Both the position numbers and the translations under genes were made by a program. The notes under the pieces were generated by a model that was not told the origin of the DNA, made no database searches, and saw only the letters and a program-made list of their open reading frames with translations. A DNA stretch of 64,000 nucleotides from Guyanagaster necrorhizus (Eukaryota > Basidiomycota > Agaricomycetes > Agaricales > Physalacriaceae), in NCBI RefSeq assembly GCF_019112545.1, contig NW_025064894.1, positions 1,018,717-1,082,716 of the forward strand, read 5' to 3'. Of the stretch, positions 34,408 through 47,603 are shown one piece after another; the stretch's first letter is position 1, and each line of letters starts with the position of its first letter.

Positions 34408-36599
34408 ATGCATATACTTCTCTTGGGTCTTATTCTCTCATTCCACTCGGTCAGGTCACTTGAAGTCTTTGGATCCTCTGGAGACCTTCATATTGTTAAC
34501 AAGGACATCGCGCCCGACGGTGTCACACGTTCGTGAGCAATACTCCCTTCTCCTGTTTGAAATCTCACCCGGGACCATTCCAGGACTATACTCGCTGGTG
34601 GCGTATTCCCGGGTCCCCTGATCAGCGGGAACAAGGTAAGGTTCTCTTCGACCCATTGGAATAGGCTTTGATGTCCTCGACAGGGAGATCAGTTTCATAT
34701 CAATGTAGTCGACGATTTAACCGATACGAGTATGGGTGTCAGCACCAGCATCGTAAGTGCTAGCCTTATCGAAAATATTTTGTCTCACTGTTCCTTGCAG
34801 CATTGGCATGGTATATTTCAACACGGAACGAACTATGAAGACGGCTCTGCTTCCGTGACGCAGTGCCCAATTCAACCCGGCGACTCATTCCAATACGATT
34901 TCAGCGTCCCGGACCAAGCTGGAACGTTTTGGTATCATTCCCATGTCGGAGTGCAGTACTGTGAAGGTCTCAGCGGCCCGTTCGTCGTGTATGACGGTCC
35001 AAATGGCGTAAATGATCCTCACCGCGCTTTATACGATGTGGATGACGGCAGGTTCATTGTCATCCTATGATATTTTAGGTATTGACATAGTTTCAGAAAC
35101 GACTATAATTACTCTGGGAGATTGGTGAGTTCCCATCTTATTCCCATATAGCTCTTTGCTCAAGCCCATCTAGGTACCATGACACCGCTAGACAGGTAGC
35201 CGACACTTTGCTTGCTCCCTTGGCGAATTCTACGCTGATCAATGGAATGGGCCGATTCTTTGAGAACGTGAGTGCCGCTATCTATTTCTGAAACTTTAGA
35301 ACTCACTAACAAGCTATGCTCACAGCCCACTGCTCCTCTCGCCGTGATAACCGTATCTCCTGGAAAGCGCTATCGATTCCGAGTCATCTCGATCTCTTGT
35401 GACCCTAACTTTACTTTTTCAATCGACGGACATAACCTCACTATCATCGAGGCTGACGGCGTCAATACACAGCCGCTGACCGTAAATTCAATTCTGATAC
35501 TTGCCGCTCAGAGGTATTCCGTCATCTTGGAAACAAATCAACCGGTAAATAACTATTGGATGCGTGCCGAACCCGACGCTGCTGGTCCTCAAGGATTCGA
35601 GGGCGGTATTAATTCGGCGATTCTTCGTTACGAAGGCGCTCCCGACGCAGAGCCCACGACCTCCATGCAGGCAAACATCATCCCCCTTAACGAAGTCGAT
35701 CTGCATCCACTTGAATCTCCCGGAGCGCCAGGAATACCCGTTCCTAATGGTGCTGATGTGGTGCTGAATTTCACCCTCGGATTTGATGGTGGGCTCTTCT
35801 TCATGAACGGCGTGCGATTCATTCCTCCAAGTGTTCCCGTGCTGCTCCAAATCCTTAGCGGCGCTCAGCGGGCTCAGGATCTACTGCCACAGGGAAGTGT
35901 TTTTGATCTGCCGCTGGGAAAGGTCATCGAAATCAATTTATTTGGGCACAACGCGCTGGGAGATCCCGTGAGTTTTACTCGCGATTGGTTGACATATGCA
36001 TGCTCATGGCTGTTCAGCACCCCTTCCACCTTCACGGAGTGAGTATTTATCTTAATGTCGTGGACCTGTGCTTACAAATGTTTTAGCATGCTTTCGATGT
36101 AGTAAAAAGTGCCGGCAGCAATTTCTATAATTTCATTGATCCAGTTCGTATGATGAGCTCATTGATTGATACATAATGCTAATTATGTGTTATAGGTTCG
36201 CCGAGACACAACAGGAGTGATCCAGGGTAGGACCACGACAATCCGATTCACGACAGACAATGTTGGTCCTTGGTTCTTGCACTGGTATGTATGGTCGTGG
36301 TATATCATATGAACACGAATTGATAAGACGAACACCAGTCACATCGACTTTCACCTTGACGCGTGAGTATACAGTGTATTACTTTTGCATGCTTCCACTG
36401 ACATCAGTATAGCGGTCTGGCCGTCGTTCTGGCCGAGGGAGTTGAGGAAGTTAGCAGCGCGCTCCATCCCGTATCTGGTAAGCTTAGAGCTATCATGGTT
36501 TCTAGATTTGTCTGACTGCTCAATTCTCTCATCGCCTTAGCTTGGAACAATTTATGTCCCAGCTATATGAGCAGTAATATTTCTACAGCCCAAGATTAA
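34408..36599 (+). CDS. Secreted laccase (multicopper oxidase)
   Basis: Four-copper phenol oxidase of about 510 residues that reduces oxygen to water. ATG 34408 opens a signal peptide ([17 protein letters not shown]). All four laccase signatures are visible: L1 [19 protein letters not shown], ending QCPI; L2 [20 protein letters not shown], with Glu where Asp is usual; L3 HPFHLHGH; L4 [19 protein letters not shown]. The residue at the axial type-1 position after HCHIDFH-L is Leu, which is seen in medium-to-high-potential laccases. More than ten short introns split the gene; HPFHLHG sits alone on a 21-nt exon. One intron near 35049-35096 stays in frame only with a GC donor (G|GCAGGT). Stop TAA 36597-36599. 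It is convergent with the carboxylesterase gene. Confidence 0.92.
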
Positions 36600-36861
36600 T
36601 ATCCTACGCGCTGTTATAATTCTCACTCATTTCTGATTAAATAACTCTTCCTCTCTTTTGACTGACGTACTTATATTTACTGGGTTTATGTATTTTCCTT
36701 TTTATGAACTTATTCTATGACAGATAATTTAATCTGTTTACAGACTCTATCCATGTTGTACTACTTTCACATGTAAATAGCAATATTCGGACTACCAATA
36801 CCCCACAATTGTAATATTTGACCGGTAAACTTCCCTCCGCCAGAAGTGCTATGGCATGAAA

Positions 36862-39124
36862 TCAGTGATGGAATACATCAGCCTCGAAATTGATATATCT
36901 GATTTGCTCCCATCGATAATCATCTGTGACAACTGTCGTGTTGTCGCACTCGAGCTGCAATAAGACCTAATCAGGGAGACCGGTCAGCTCAGTTGATATC
37001 AGCTCAAATTCGGTGTACCTCGCTAGTCGGAGTATACAACGGCCAGATTGGACCTGATGGGGACATCGTATGGACGAGTGAAGCAGTAGAAAGAAAAATA
37101 TCACGAACGAGCATGACCCAGTCCATCGTTGGGGTCCAAAGACGTCGCAAATGAGATCCAGTAGTCAAGCATGGTTTCACTCAGCGTCCAATCAGCGGCC
37201 GATGCATCGCTCATGTGATCCTCCCAAATTCCCAGTCCCCCAAATATGAAAGGTAGTTCTGCAGCATGCGGCACTTGAATAATTGGTCAATACCCGGCCC
37301 AGAATTCGAGAAAATATGGGTAACAGACCTCCAGAGTGAGGTGGAAAGATGGGCAAACGGCATGAAAAGAGATACCCGAATGTTTTAACGGTGTTGTTCG
37401 CCGCGTGCTGCATGATCATGCGCCGCTGACTATGAAACATCAAGTCGCCATCTAACAAATGCGATGATGAGATCAGATAGTGAAACATTGAAGAAAGAAT
37501 TCAACTCATGGCAGCCATCCTTTTGTAATCGGATGAGAATCCGAACGTCTCCTTCCCGGTCCCATACGGTGATCCCAGAAAAGGATTGTCAGGATATAGC
37601 ATCATCAGGTCATTGATAATGGCAGACGGTATCGTAGGGGGCCCATAAGTTTCACTGATAATATTCCTGATCCTATTCTCGGAAATGTCACGAGGGGACG
37701 GAACGAATTCGGTCCCTAAAATTTGACTTATTGTTCGTGAACTCATGTTATGGGACACATAGCACCTGCCTTCATCTAGATTAGCACCAGCAATGAAAGG
37801 AAGCTGAATATTGCTGATAAGTCTGCTGGGGAGATCGGGCACCAGTCCCCGTTCGCCGTCGACGTTCGGAGAAAACCAGAACTCCTCTCTTGCTCTAGGA
37901 TCCTTGTATACTTCACGAAAGCCTTCCAGAATGGCTGACGTATTGGCCTTTCGTAGGCAAGTCATTGAGAACGAGGTTCCGACCCAGGAGCTACACCCAG
38001 GAACAAAAGAGACGAAGGTATTCCAGGCTTTTTCGTTGCGCTCTGGGGTGAAGAAGGGAAGAGCTGCTCCCGCTCCTGATTGAATGATCTAAGACAGAAT
38101 CTTTTAGCCAAAAAGCCGAGCTGCAAGTGAATACGTTTCCTACCGCAGCCGCTGCTAAGTTCGATATTTGTGGTTGTAAAAGAAGTATAGATGTCATAAT
38201 CCCCCCCGCGCTCTGTCCAAAGATGGTTACCTACATCCCGGGCTCCATCAAATGTTATAACGAAGACTGCGAGTTTTTACCTTTTCACTGTCCCCACCAA
38301 AAGCTGCGATATTTTCTTTGACCCATCTAAGCGCTATCATCTGATCTCTGAGTCCAAGATTCAGATACCTTCTTGAAGCAGCTTCGCTACCTTGCGGAAA
38401 CCCTAGAGGTCCGAGGCGGTAGTTAAAGCTCACATAAATGGTAGGCGTTCCCTAGAATTTGAGATGTTCACCAGCGAGGATTGTGCATGTAATGACAATC
38501 GTACTCTGTTGATACTTCTGGCGACAATAGCACTGCCGTTGTAGAAGGACGATGCTCCTGTGCTGAAGCCACCACCATACGTCCTTTACCGAAGTAACTT
38601 GGTTAGAAAGATTTCAAATGACAATGAGATTCTAGGTACCAGAACAACACAGGCAGCGAAACATTCTCGGGGAGGATGGCCGGACGAAGAATGTTGACAG
38701 TCAGGCAGTCTTCAGACACTATATCTTCTGCGATGCCCTGGCAGAAGATTCAGCTCCTCTATTTAACTTTGCTTGTACGCCGACCTGTGACTCACAGGCT
38801 GTATACATGAGTATCCATATTCACTTGCGTCAAAGACGCCATTTTCTGCCTGGATACCGGTCTTCGCAACCGGAGCCTTCAGGCGCAGGAGACCTACCGG
38901 TGGCTCTGCGTATGGTATACCTTAAGTTGACATTATCAATTGTCGAAAACACTGGTTGCCCGTGATTAGGACATACCCCCAAAGAACTCTTGATGAGTTC
39001 CGTGAAAATGAATGTCCTTGCCGACGAATGTAGAACCAGAACACTGGACTTCAGGAGGTGAGCTAGCTTGAAATGACGAGAGAAATTGTAAAGCAAAAGC
39101 AGACAGTTGATCCAGTTGTCGCAT
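36862..39124 (-). CDS. Secreted type-B carboxylesterase/lipase
   Basis: Alpha/beta-hydrolase of the cholinesterase-like type-B group, hydrolysing carboxylic esters. Start at 39124, [20 protein letters not shown] as signal segment. Then [42 protein letters not shown] and [10 protein letters not shown] (Ser nucleophile in GxSxG). An Asp/Glu-rich middle carries [19 protein letters not shown] and [14 protein letters not shown] follow (probable catalytic His), then [24 protein letters not shown] and [23 protein letters not shown]. Stop at 36862. About ten short introns are required. One donor after MAAM is weak (A|GTTGAA). All parts are present in order, so the gene looks intact. Substrate not deducible. 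Confidence 0.88.
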
Positions 39125-39321
39125 AATGAGAATTCAGAATGAACAGCTCGCGTCATCGCACACGTGATGGACTACAACTTGTATTCCTGCTGAGCTGCTC
39201 TAAGGAGTGACGCCACTCAGCTCCACCTGAAACTCCCGATATGCACATTAAGAATCCAATAATCATGTTTCAGAGTCTAGGGGAAAGACGACAAAATAAC
39301 CAGTACAGTGAGTTTCACTAG

Positions 39322-39401
39322 TGGACACTGTGGGAGTTGAACCCACGACCTCACGCAGTCATAGTGCGAAGCGTGCGCGCTACCAACTGTGCCAAGTGCC
39401 C
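39322..39401 (-). tRNA. tRNA-Ala (CGC) with a 7-nt intron
   Basis: On the minus strand: acceptor GGGCACT paired with AGTGTCC including the G3-U70 pair that specifies alanine, then discriminator A. The D arm is TGGCACAGTTGGTAGCGC, the anticodon stem CACGC/GCGTG and the T arm GTGGG-TTCAACT-CCCAC. The 14-nt anticodon loop TTCGCACTATGACT is read as TT-CGC-A plus a 7-nt intron plus T. The intron placement and hence the anticodon CGC are inferred; alanine identity is well supported by the acceptor stem and the body. Confidence 0.85.
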
Positions 39402-39519
39402 CCGTTACTTAGGCGAATAGTTTTATAAGAACTTTATCTGCCTATCACAACAAAACGAGAGAGGTTGTAAATTACATTATACCTGCTAGGCGTACAAGAA
39501 AAGGAAACAATAACGAGTT

Positions 39520-41796
<2,277 letters not shown>

Positions 41797-42068
41797 TTAT
41801 ATCCTGTTCACCTACACCAATTACCGATATCAGAGAAAGAGTATTGACACACCCTCCGAGAATACTCCGCAGGGGCAGACGACGCTGCGAAAAGGTAAAG
41901 GAGATTTTCCGGATGCTCGGGGGAAAGACCAATGGCTTGAATACAAATAGATTGAAATTCAGCCGTGGCTCGCATCTTTTTTTCATCTCGCCTTTTGGGT
42001 ATCATCCAGATGAAGGAAGACTTTTGATGAGGAAGGAGGGCGTGTTATTCAAGCGGGGAATTGTCGGT

Positions 42069-42082
42069 CGATCACGTGATCG
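42069..42082. promoter_or_regulatory. CACGTG palindrome in a divergent promoter
   Basis: CGATCACGTGATCG is a perfect 14-bp palindrome centred on an E-box, about midway to the GFO/IDH/MocA gene and 312 bp from the beta-glucosidase start. E-boxes bind bHLH factors in fungi. Function here is inferred. Confidence 0.5.
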
Positions 42083-42181
42083 GAACCTCCTTTTCTCACT
42101 CCAGCAGCCTTTCCAGCCTTTCTCAAGCTCTCTGATCGCAGGCTTACAAGATCCCGCAGTCAAAAGATTGAGCTCGCAGCG

Positions 42182-43519
42182 ATGAGTCCACCTACGAGAC
42201 AAGGCTTTGCCATCTTCGGTGCCGGCATCTTCGCAACTGAAGGTAAGTTCCTATCTTCCAAGATCTAAGCGATCGCTTACAATAATGTATCCGATAATTC
42301 CCCGCATGCAGCGTACATACCGGCGCTCGCAGCTTTAGGAAAGGCTGCACCCCCACTCAAAGCAGTGTATTCACGCTCTGCTAAGAGCGCCGAGGGCTTC
42401 TCGGCTGCTGCTGTTACAGCCCTGGGTATTCCTGCGCCCGATGTCTACCACGACGGTGAAAATGGCGGAGGCGTAGATGCTATCCTCGCGCGGAAGGACA
42501 TATCCTCAGTCCTTATCGTCCTTCCTATCCCTGTCCAGCCATCAATAATCCTGAAGGCACTCCAAGCAGGCAAACACGTCTTAAGCGAGAAACCGGTTGC
42601 CCCTGACGTCGCTGGCGGGATTAATCTGATCGAACAGTGTCGGTCCGAGTTCCAGGGAAAGGGGCTTGTGTGGCGGGTCGCGGAGAATTACGAGGTGGAG
42701 CCGGGGATCCAGGAGGTGGGGAGACTTATTGGCAATGGGGCGATTGGCAAGGTCATAGGGTTCAAAGCTTGCATTCTGAATTACGTGAGTAAGGACTCCA
42801 AATATTATAAGACACCATGGAGAACTGTGCCTGAGGTACGCCTATTCTCTTTCATTCCGTTAGGAGCCGGTCCTCTGACGCACAGGTGGCTCGTAGTATC
42901 AAGGAGGCTTCCTGGTGGGTGATTTCCCTCTGTGGTTCTGCAAGTTCTAATGTATCCGTTTATCAGTTGGATGGCGGAGTTGTGAGCATATCGACTTGCT
43001 ATTTTCAGGGAAGACAGATACTGACGCTCCATCTTTTAGCATACTATCGCCGTGTTGCGCGTTCTACTTCCTCAGCCCATTACACACCTGTCGAGCTTTG
43101 CTTCGCTAAACAAGGAGTACCTCGCACCTCATGACACGATCCATGCCATCGCCAAGGCTTCGTCCCATTACTCTGGCACCCTTGAGATGACTTTTGCCTT
43201 TCCCACAACGTCCAAGCCAGTCTCAGCGAAGGATGCATATGTCGTCACAGGTACAGAAGGATATGCAGCGATTTCTATAGACGGAGGATTTATCAAAGCC
43301 ATTCTCACGACGGAAAAGAAGGAAACGGTTGTCAAAGAGAAAATGAGAGGCGTTGAGCTTGAGCTTGGTAGCTTCTTTGACGCGGCAGACAGCAAGGAAG
43401 GCATTGAGCCATTTGGAAATCCGGTAGATGCGCTGAAGGATGTCGCATTCATTGAGGCTGCCTTGAAGAGCAATGGAGCATTGGTCGATCTAGGTCTGTT
43501 GGTCCATGGCTTGGAATGA
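42182..43519 (+). CDS. GFO/IDH/MocA-family NAD(P)-dependent oxidoreductase
   Basis: Cytosolic dehydrogenase of sugars or related polyols, about 350 residues. Start ATG 42182: MSPPTRQGFAIFGAGIFATE carries the Rossmann GxGxxxT-like loop. Then AVYSRSAKSAEGF, SVLIVLPIPVQPSIILKAL, AGKHVLSEKP (the family EKP motif with catalytic-site Lys) and VWRVAENYEVEPGI. The central YQGGFL and LDGGV sit on microexons of 18 nt (42897-42914) and 15 nt (42967-42981), followed by HTIAVLRVLLPQP at 43040. The C-terminal domain ends LGLLVHGLE, stop at 43519. The frame is continuous. It shares a divergent promoter with beta-glucosidase, which suggests sugar metabolism; the substrate is unknown. Confidence 0.9.
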
Positions 43520-44020
43520 AAAATGTGGAAGTTGTATATGTAGCCCATTGATTTCTCAACTCGGCTCGTGAAAATAATGAATGATTCGACCCGGTTGATC
43601 AGGGCGCATGGTTCGACTTGTTGCGACATTACTCCGCTGGCAGGGTCTAGTAACAGGGCCTGAGGTTCACCATGTGAAGAACAACGATCGGACGGTATAT
43701 GATGAAACGTGAAGTAGCGAAGTCCGACAAGGCATTTCGTAAGAATCCATTAGACGTAGAAGGGCGCACGCAAAAACTTGCGTGGCTCAATGGCTCAGAC
43801 TGAGAGCTTGAGCCTTGAAGCGTCTAATAGCGAACCAGCTTGCCTCAGAATCCGTGAGAAAGATCTAAGGAATGCTACGTCACTATGGTCCATGTCGTAG
43901 TATTCAGAGAATTGAACCAGGATTGCAGTTAATCCGATTGGGGGTTAGTGGGTGAGGAGTGAAGTATATATAGCCGACCTGATTTAGAAATCATTTGAGT
44001 GCACAATATTATTATTTGGT
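43520..44020. other. Intergenic region
   Basis: 500 bp between the oxidoreductase gene and tRNA-Ser. A TATATATAG stretch at 43965-43973 lies about 50 bp upstream of the tRNA. No gene recognised. Confidence 0.5.
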
Positions 44021-44123
44021 GGCACTATAGCCAAGTGGTTACGGCGATAGATTCGAATTCCTGGGATCTAGAGAGATAATCTATTACTCGCTGAGTGCGT
44101 AGGTTCAAATCCTGCTGGTGTCG
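44021..44123 (+). tRNA. tRNA-Ser (CGA) with intron
   Basis: Acceptor GGCACTA pairs with TGGTGTC (two G-U pairs) and the discriminator is G, as required for serine. The D arm is GCC...GGC. The anticodon stem ATAGA/TCTAT encloses TT-CGA-A followed by an intron of about 19-21 nt. A long variable arm (ACTC-GCT-GAGT) marks a class II tRNA, and the T arm is GTAGG-TTCAAAT-CCTGC. Introns in fungal tRNA-Ser(CGA) are well known. Confidence 0.9.
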
Positions 44124-44203
44124 CTTGCTGTTTTTCTTAGCTTAAATAGTGGTGGAATCTTTCCCCTTTAGGGTTGCGCATGAAGCCTCAAGTGGGATAC
44201 GTT

Positions 44204-45489
44204 ACTGAGGGGTGTTTTGATACAGTAATTACCATTATCTAACTCATCACTTGCAGAATCATATGACAGGTGTGCAGAACTGCTGATTCATTTTTAGAGC
44301 TGCAAGTGATAGCTTTTGGTTGCCTATAAGTGTACTTTGTAAATAGAATAGATATGCAGCTGTATGAATTATTATGCTTCCATGACAGATATGCTCTCCA
44401 AGTTTTAATAATGAGCTAGTGTAATTTACTATAACTTACATACTGCACTGCTGAAGTGATGCTCACCCCATAACTATATGAAAATACTATATAAAGAACC
44501 TCTAGTTCTACTCAAAATGTAAAATTACTGTGTAACTTGGCAGCTTCAAAAATACATATATAAAACATTTTCACTATCTTCTACTCCATTGGAAAATATG
44601 AGATTTGAACCCACAACACATTCAAAGCACTACCACTGTGCCAAGTGTTCAATGTAAATTTGTATTGGCATAAAATTCCATGAAAAAATTTTGCCATCAT
44701 TTTATAGCACTGTTTTTCATGTAATTATTATTTCTGAATGTAACTTATATCAAGTTTTTTTTTTCCTGTATCTACACTGACAGTTTTCTTTCCACCTTTA
44801 TTTACTGGCTATCAGGCCTCAAATGTTAGGATGGCATACACATCTATCAAGGTCAGTATTCCTTCATCCTTTTCATGTCAGGCTCTCATATATGAAGCTC
44901 TTTGTTAGAAAATAGCAAAAGAGAGCTCATTACCAGCATTAGAATGTCTTGTCTCTATTATTAAGAATGCCACTGCAACCCAATCTCATTCCTAAAAACT
45001 CTGCAATTGTACTGAATATCTCTTCATAGCTCATGTACTTCATGAGATTCTACTTTGCCAATAAAGTGGACACACTACCAATTTTAACTCAGTTGATAGC
45101 CTCACCTTTAACATGAAGATGCTGATTGATGACCTATTTGAGATCCTCTCATTTGTATAGATATTGGGCCACTTTTAATGACATCTATTATCCTGAAAGC
45201 TAGTGCTGATGATGACAATGGATGGGTTTGAGATGTCAAAGGGCATCATTTCACTTTCTATGTCCTATCTCTTTGGGGCATTCACAGATCAATTTACAAG
45301 GGTCAGAGAGGTTATTTAAGCCCATCTTCTCTTGTCCATCATAAAATATCAACTATACTTTATGCTCACAGGAAGAGGGCATATACCTGATTGGACAGCT
45401 GGAAAAACCCTTAATGGTGTATTGGTGCATCTTTTGCATGAGGTGAACTGCCAATCTGTTATTTTTACAGTTTTATGACAGGCCACTAG
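44204..45489. other. CpG-depleted repeat island beside tRNA-Ser
   Basis: CpG disappears at about 44204 and returns at about 45490. The DNA is AT-rich and looks like old transposon, but no polymerase or transposase motif could be read, apart from the tRNA-like relic at 44591-44655. It may be the decayed body of the hAT element whose C-terminal exon follows, or a different repeat. Confidence 0.55.
44591..44655 (-). pseudogene. tRNA-like relic (tRNA-Ala-like, possibly a SINE head)
   Basis: Read on the minus strand, CACTTGGCACAGTGGTAGTGC resembles the 5' half of tRNA-Ala (A box), and GTGGGTTCAAATC is a good B box. Spacing is tRNA-like, but the stems are degraded and the acceptor 3' side is not paired. 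The body resembles the intact tRNA-Ala at 39322-39401, with its C residues of CpG sites changed. Confidence 0.6.
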
Positions 45490-45504
45490 GGCTATACAGA
45501 AGAT

Positions 45505-45762
45505 TGAGTGTCGCCTTGCTCGTGATATGATGTCTATTCCAGGTATATGGCTTTATTATCAGTAGTATTCTTCTCTAATGTAGCCCATATTTTAGGGTCT
45601 GCAGTAGCGGTCGAGCGCATCTTTTCTTCAAGCAGAGACACAATCCCAATACGACGCGGAAATCTGAAGCCTGGTACCATTCTTACCTTAATGTTAGTGA
45701 AGCACAGGCTACGCCTGGCTTGTACAGTTGTAGATGAACGATTAGGTGACGACGAAGACTAG
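45505..45762 (+). pseudogene. hAT transposase C-terminal dimerisation domain, fragment
   Basis: CRLARDMMSIPG is encoded at about 45508-45542. A 53-bp intron (GTATAT...TTTTAG) follows, then GSAVAVERIFSSSRDTIPIRRGN and LKPGTILTLMLVKHRLRL, stop at 45762. This is the hAT dimerisation (hATC) motif with its V-E-R-x-F-S-S-S core. The N-terminal DNA-binding and catalytic parts are not visible upstream. CpG content is normal, unlike the adjoining island, so this piece is younger or was spared from decay. An active transposase cannot be made from it alone. Confidence 0.8.
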
Positions 45763-45894
45763 TTTTCTACTATAGGGAATGTACAGGTCTTCTCAGTAAT
45801 GTATTCTATGACCGTAATACGGCCGTTATGTCCGTATGTATACTCGTACATACCGTGAAGCTCACTTTTGGTGTGCTTACGGTACAGCTACCGC

Positions 45895-45927
45895 CCACCC
45901 ATATCCGTAACGGTACGGTGCACATCC
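45895..45927. repeat. Candidate hAT 3' terminus
   Basis: The reverse complement reads AGGGATGTGCACCGTACCG, the kind of end common on fungal hAT elements. It lies 130-165 bp after the transposase stop, within inverted GTACGG-rich sequence (45835-45915). The matching left end was not found. Confidence 0.4.
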
Positions 45928-46257
45928 CTTTCAGCTAAGCGATTTTAAATTTGTTCCCTTTCCACGCCTTGTAAAAATTAGATTGCAACTGTATCGCGTG
46001 ATCATCTGCCGTGGACTGACCGATGAGGCTGTCGAGAGAAGACGGTTTTTTTCCGTCCATCTGATTCGAACATTTTCGCCTACCACCTTCCAAGCTCCTC
46101 TAAGGCGACGCAGAGGAGCAAAAAAGGAATAGCCTAGTCAAATCTTATCCAAATAATGAAAATACGGATAAGCGTTGATCGGATTTCCTAGGAGTAGCAG
46201 CTCTTGGTGTCTGAACTTGGTCACGCGTATTTAAGTCAAACGACGATCATGTTTTAG
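45928..46257. other. Intergenic region before the hydrolase gene
   Basis: About 330 bp without a recognised feature. The first exon and start codon of the hydrolase must lie here if the acceptor at 46257 is used. Confidence 0.4.
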
Positions 46258-47603
46258 ACTTCCCCATTGCCCAACTTCGTATCCCCCTGCTTTGTTCTCT
46301 GTGTCGTATACAACCGGTGTTGGTCCCGTGGACGACAATGGCACAGTGCTCTTCTTCACCGACAGTGGGCCAGTCTCGGGTTCTACTGACTACACCACTG
46401 TAGTCATTTTTCACGGCAGTGGCTTCACTGGCAGTAAGTCTTCTGATTTCTGATGTAGGGTATTTCTCATACCTTCATCTGTCCAGATACCTTCCACAAG
46501 CTCCTCCCATTGGCTGCAGAAAACAATCTGCATCTCGTCATTTTGAACAGACGTGACTATGCCGGTTCGACAAAGTATGCCGACGAAGAACTCGCAGAAC
46601 TGAGCGAGGGAAAGACCAAATTTTTGCAGCGCCTTGGATCGGAGTCGGCGTATTTCTTGGCGTGGTACATACAGACCAACGACATTCCAGAGATCGGCGC
46701 AAACGACAAATCTGGAGGATTAGTTACTATTGGATGGAGTTTTGGGGTCACCACGTATGCTCACTTCTAACTTTCAACGCTGTATTGGTGCTAACTTTCA
46801 AGGGTTCAAGCATGCTCACCATTCTTTCCCATCCGGAGGTTATTCCCCAAGAGACCTACGAAGCGTTGGAACCATACTTCCGGCAGATGATATTCTACGG
46901 CTAGTTTTTCCCTTCTATCATGACTCTTAACTTTTCTCAGTTTTCTTTCAGACCCTCCCCATCTCGCTTTCGGATATGATCAGCCACCGGAAGGATACAA
47001 CCCATTTACTGATCCCGATCTCAAGACAGCCGAAGAGATCTTTGCTAACTTTGGCTACTGGGTCAGCACTTACTACGACCACCCGGATCTTGCGTCGCGT
47101 TCCCCAAGTGGGCTTGACTTTAGTAAACGTGGTACACATCCGTCAACCGAGAACATGACCCCGGATGACATGGCAGTTATATTTGACCGCGAGGCCGCTG
47201 GGAGGATGGAGATTCCCATGTATGCCTTTACCCCTCCATCTCTTCTCCCTTGACTGATTAACATTTTTCAAATCAGGTTTTTTCCCCCGATGCAGCCTAC
47301 GATCAGAAATCAAACGGAAACCGCGCTGTACGACGAAGAGGCGATAAAGAAGATTCTTCCGAAGCTAGAGATCGTTCATCAGTTCTGCACGGCAACTAAC
47401 TGGTACTGTGTCTGGGGATTCTTTGGGAACGAACGTTTTGCTCCGAAGCGACCTATTCGCTTTATCGAGATCCCAGGAGCAAACCATTTCGTACGTCGAT
47501 CTTTTCTATTATTCATGTCCATATTGCATTTACATTTGTTCAGGTCCATTGGGACGATCCCAAAGCGTATATGGAGGCGACGGTGAAAGGCCTTACGACA
47601 TGA
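46258..47603 (+). CDS. Alpha/beta-hydrolase of unknown substrate, 5' end unresolved
   Basis: Soluble alpha/beta-hydrolase fold protein of about 340 residues. The first clear exon reads SYTTGVGPVDDNGTVLFFTD and TTVVIFHGSGFTGN, with HG as oxyanion-hole motif. The next exon has LNRRDYAGSTKY and TIGWSFGG, with Ser nucleophile in GxSxG. Then MLTILSHPEVIPQ, HLAFGYDQPPEGYNPFTDPD, EIFANFGYWVSTYYDHPDL, and finally IEIPGANHFVHWDDP (His of the triad). Stop TGA 47601-47603. Two splice sites are odd: the intron after SFG would use GTCACC, and the intron after MIFY uses a GC donor (G|GCTAGT). No in-frame ATG is found just upstream, so a short first exon is missing from this call. Similar proteins are common in Agaricomycetes; function unknown. 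Confidence 0.75.
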
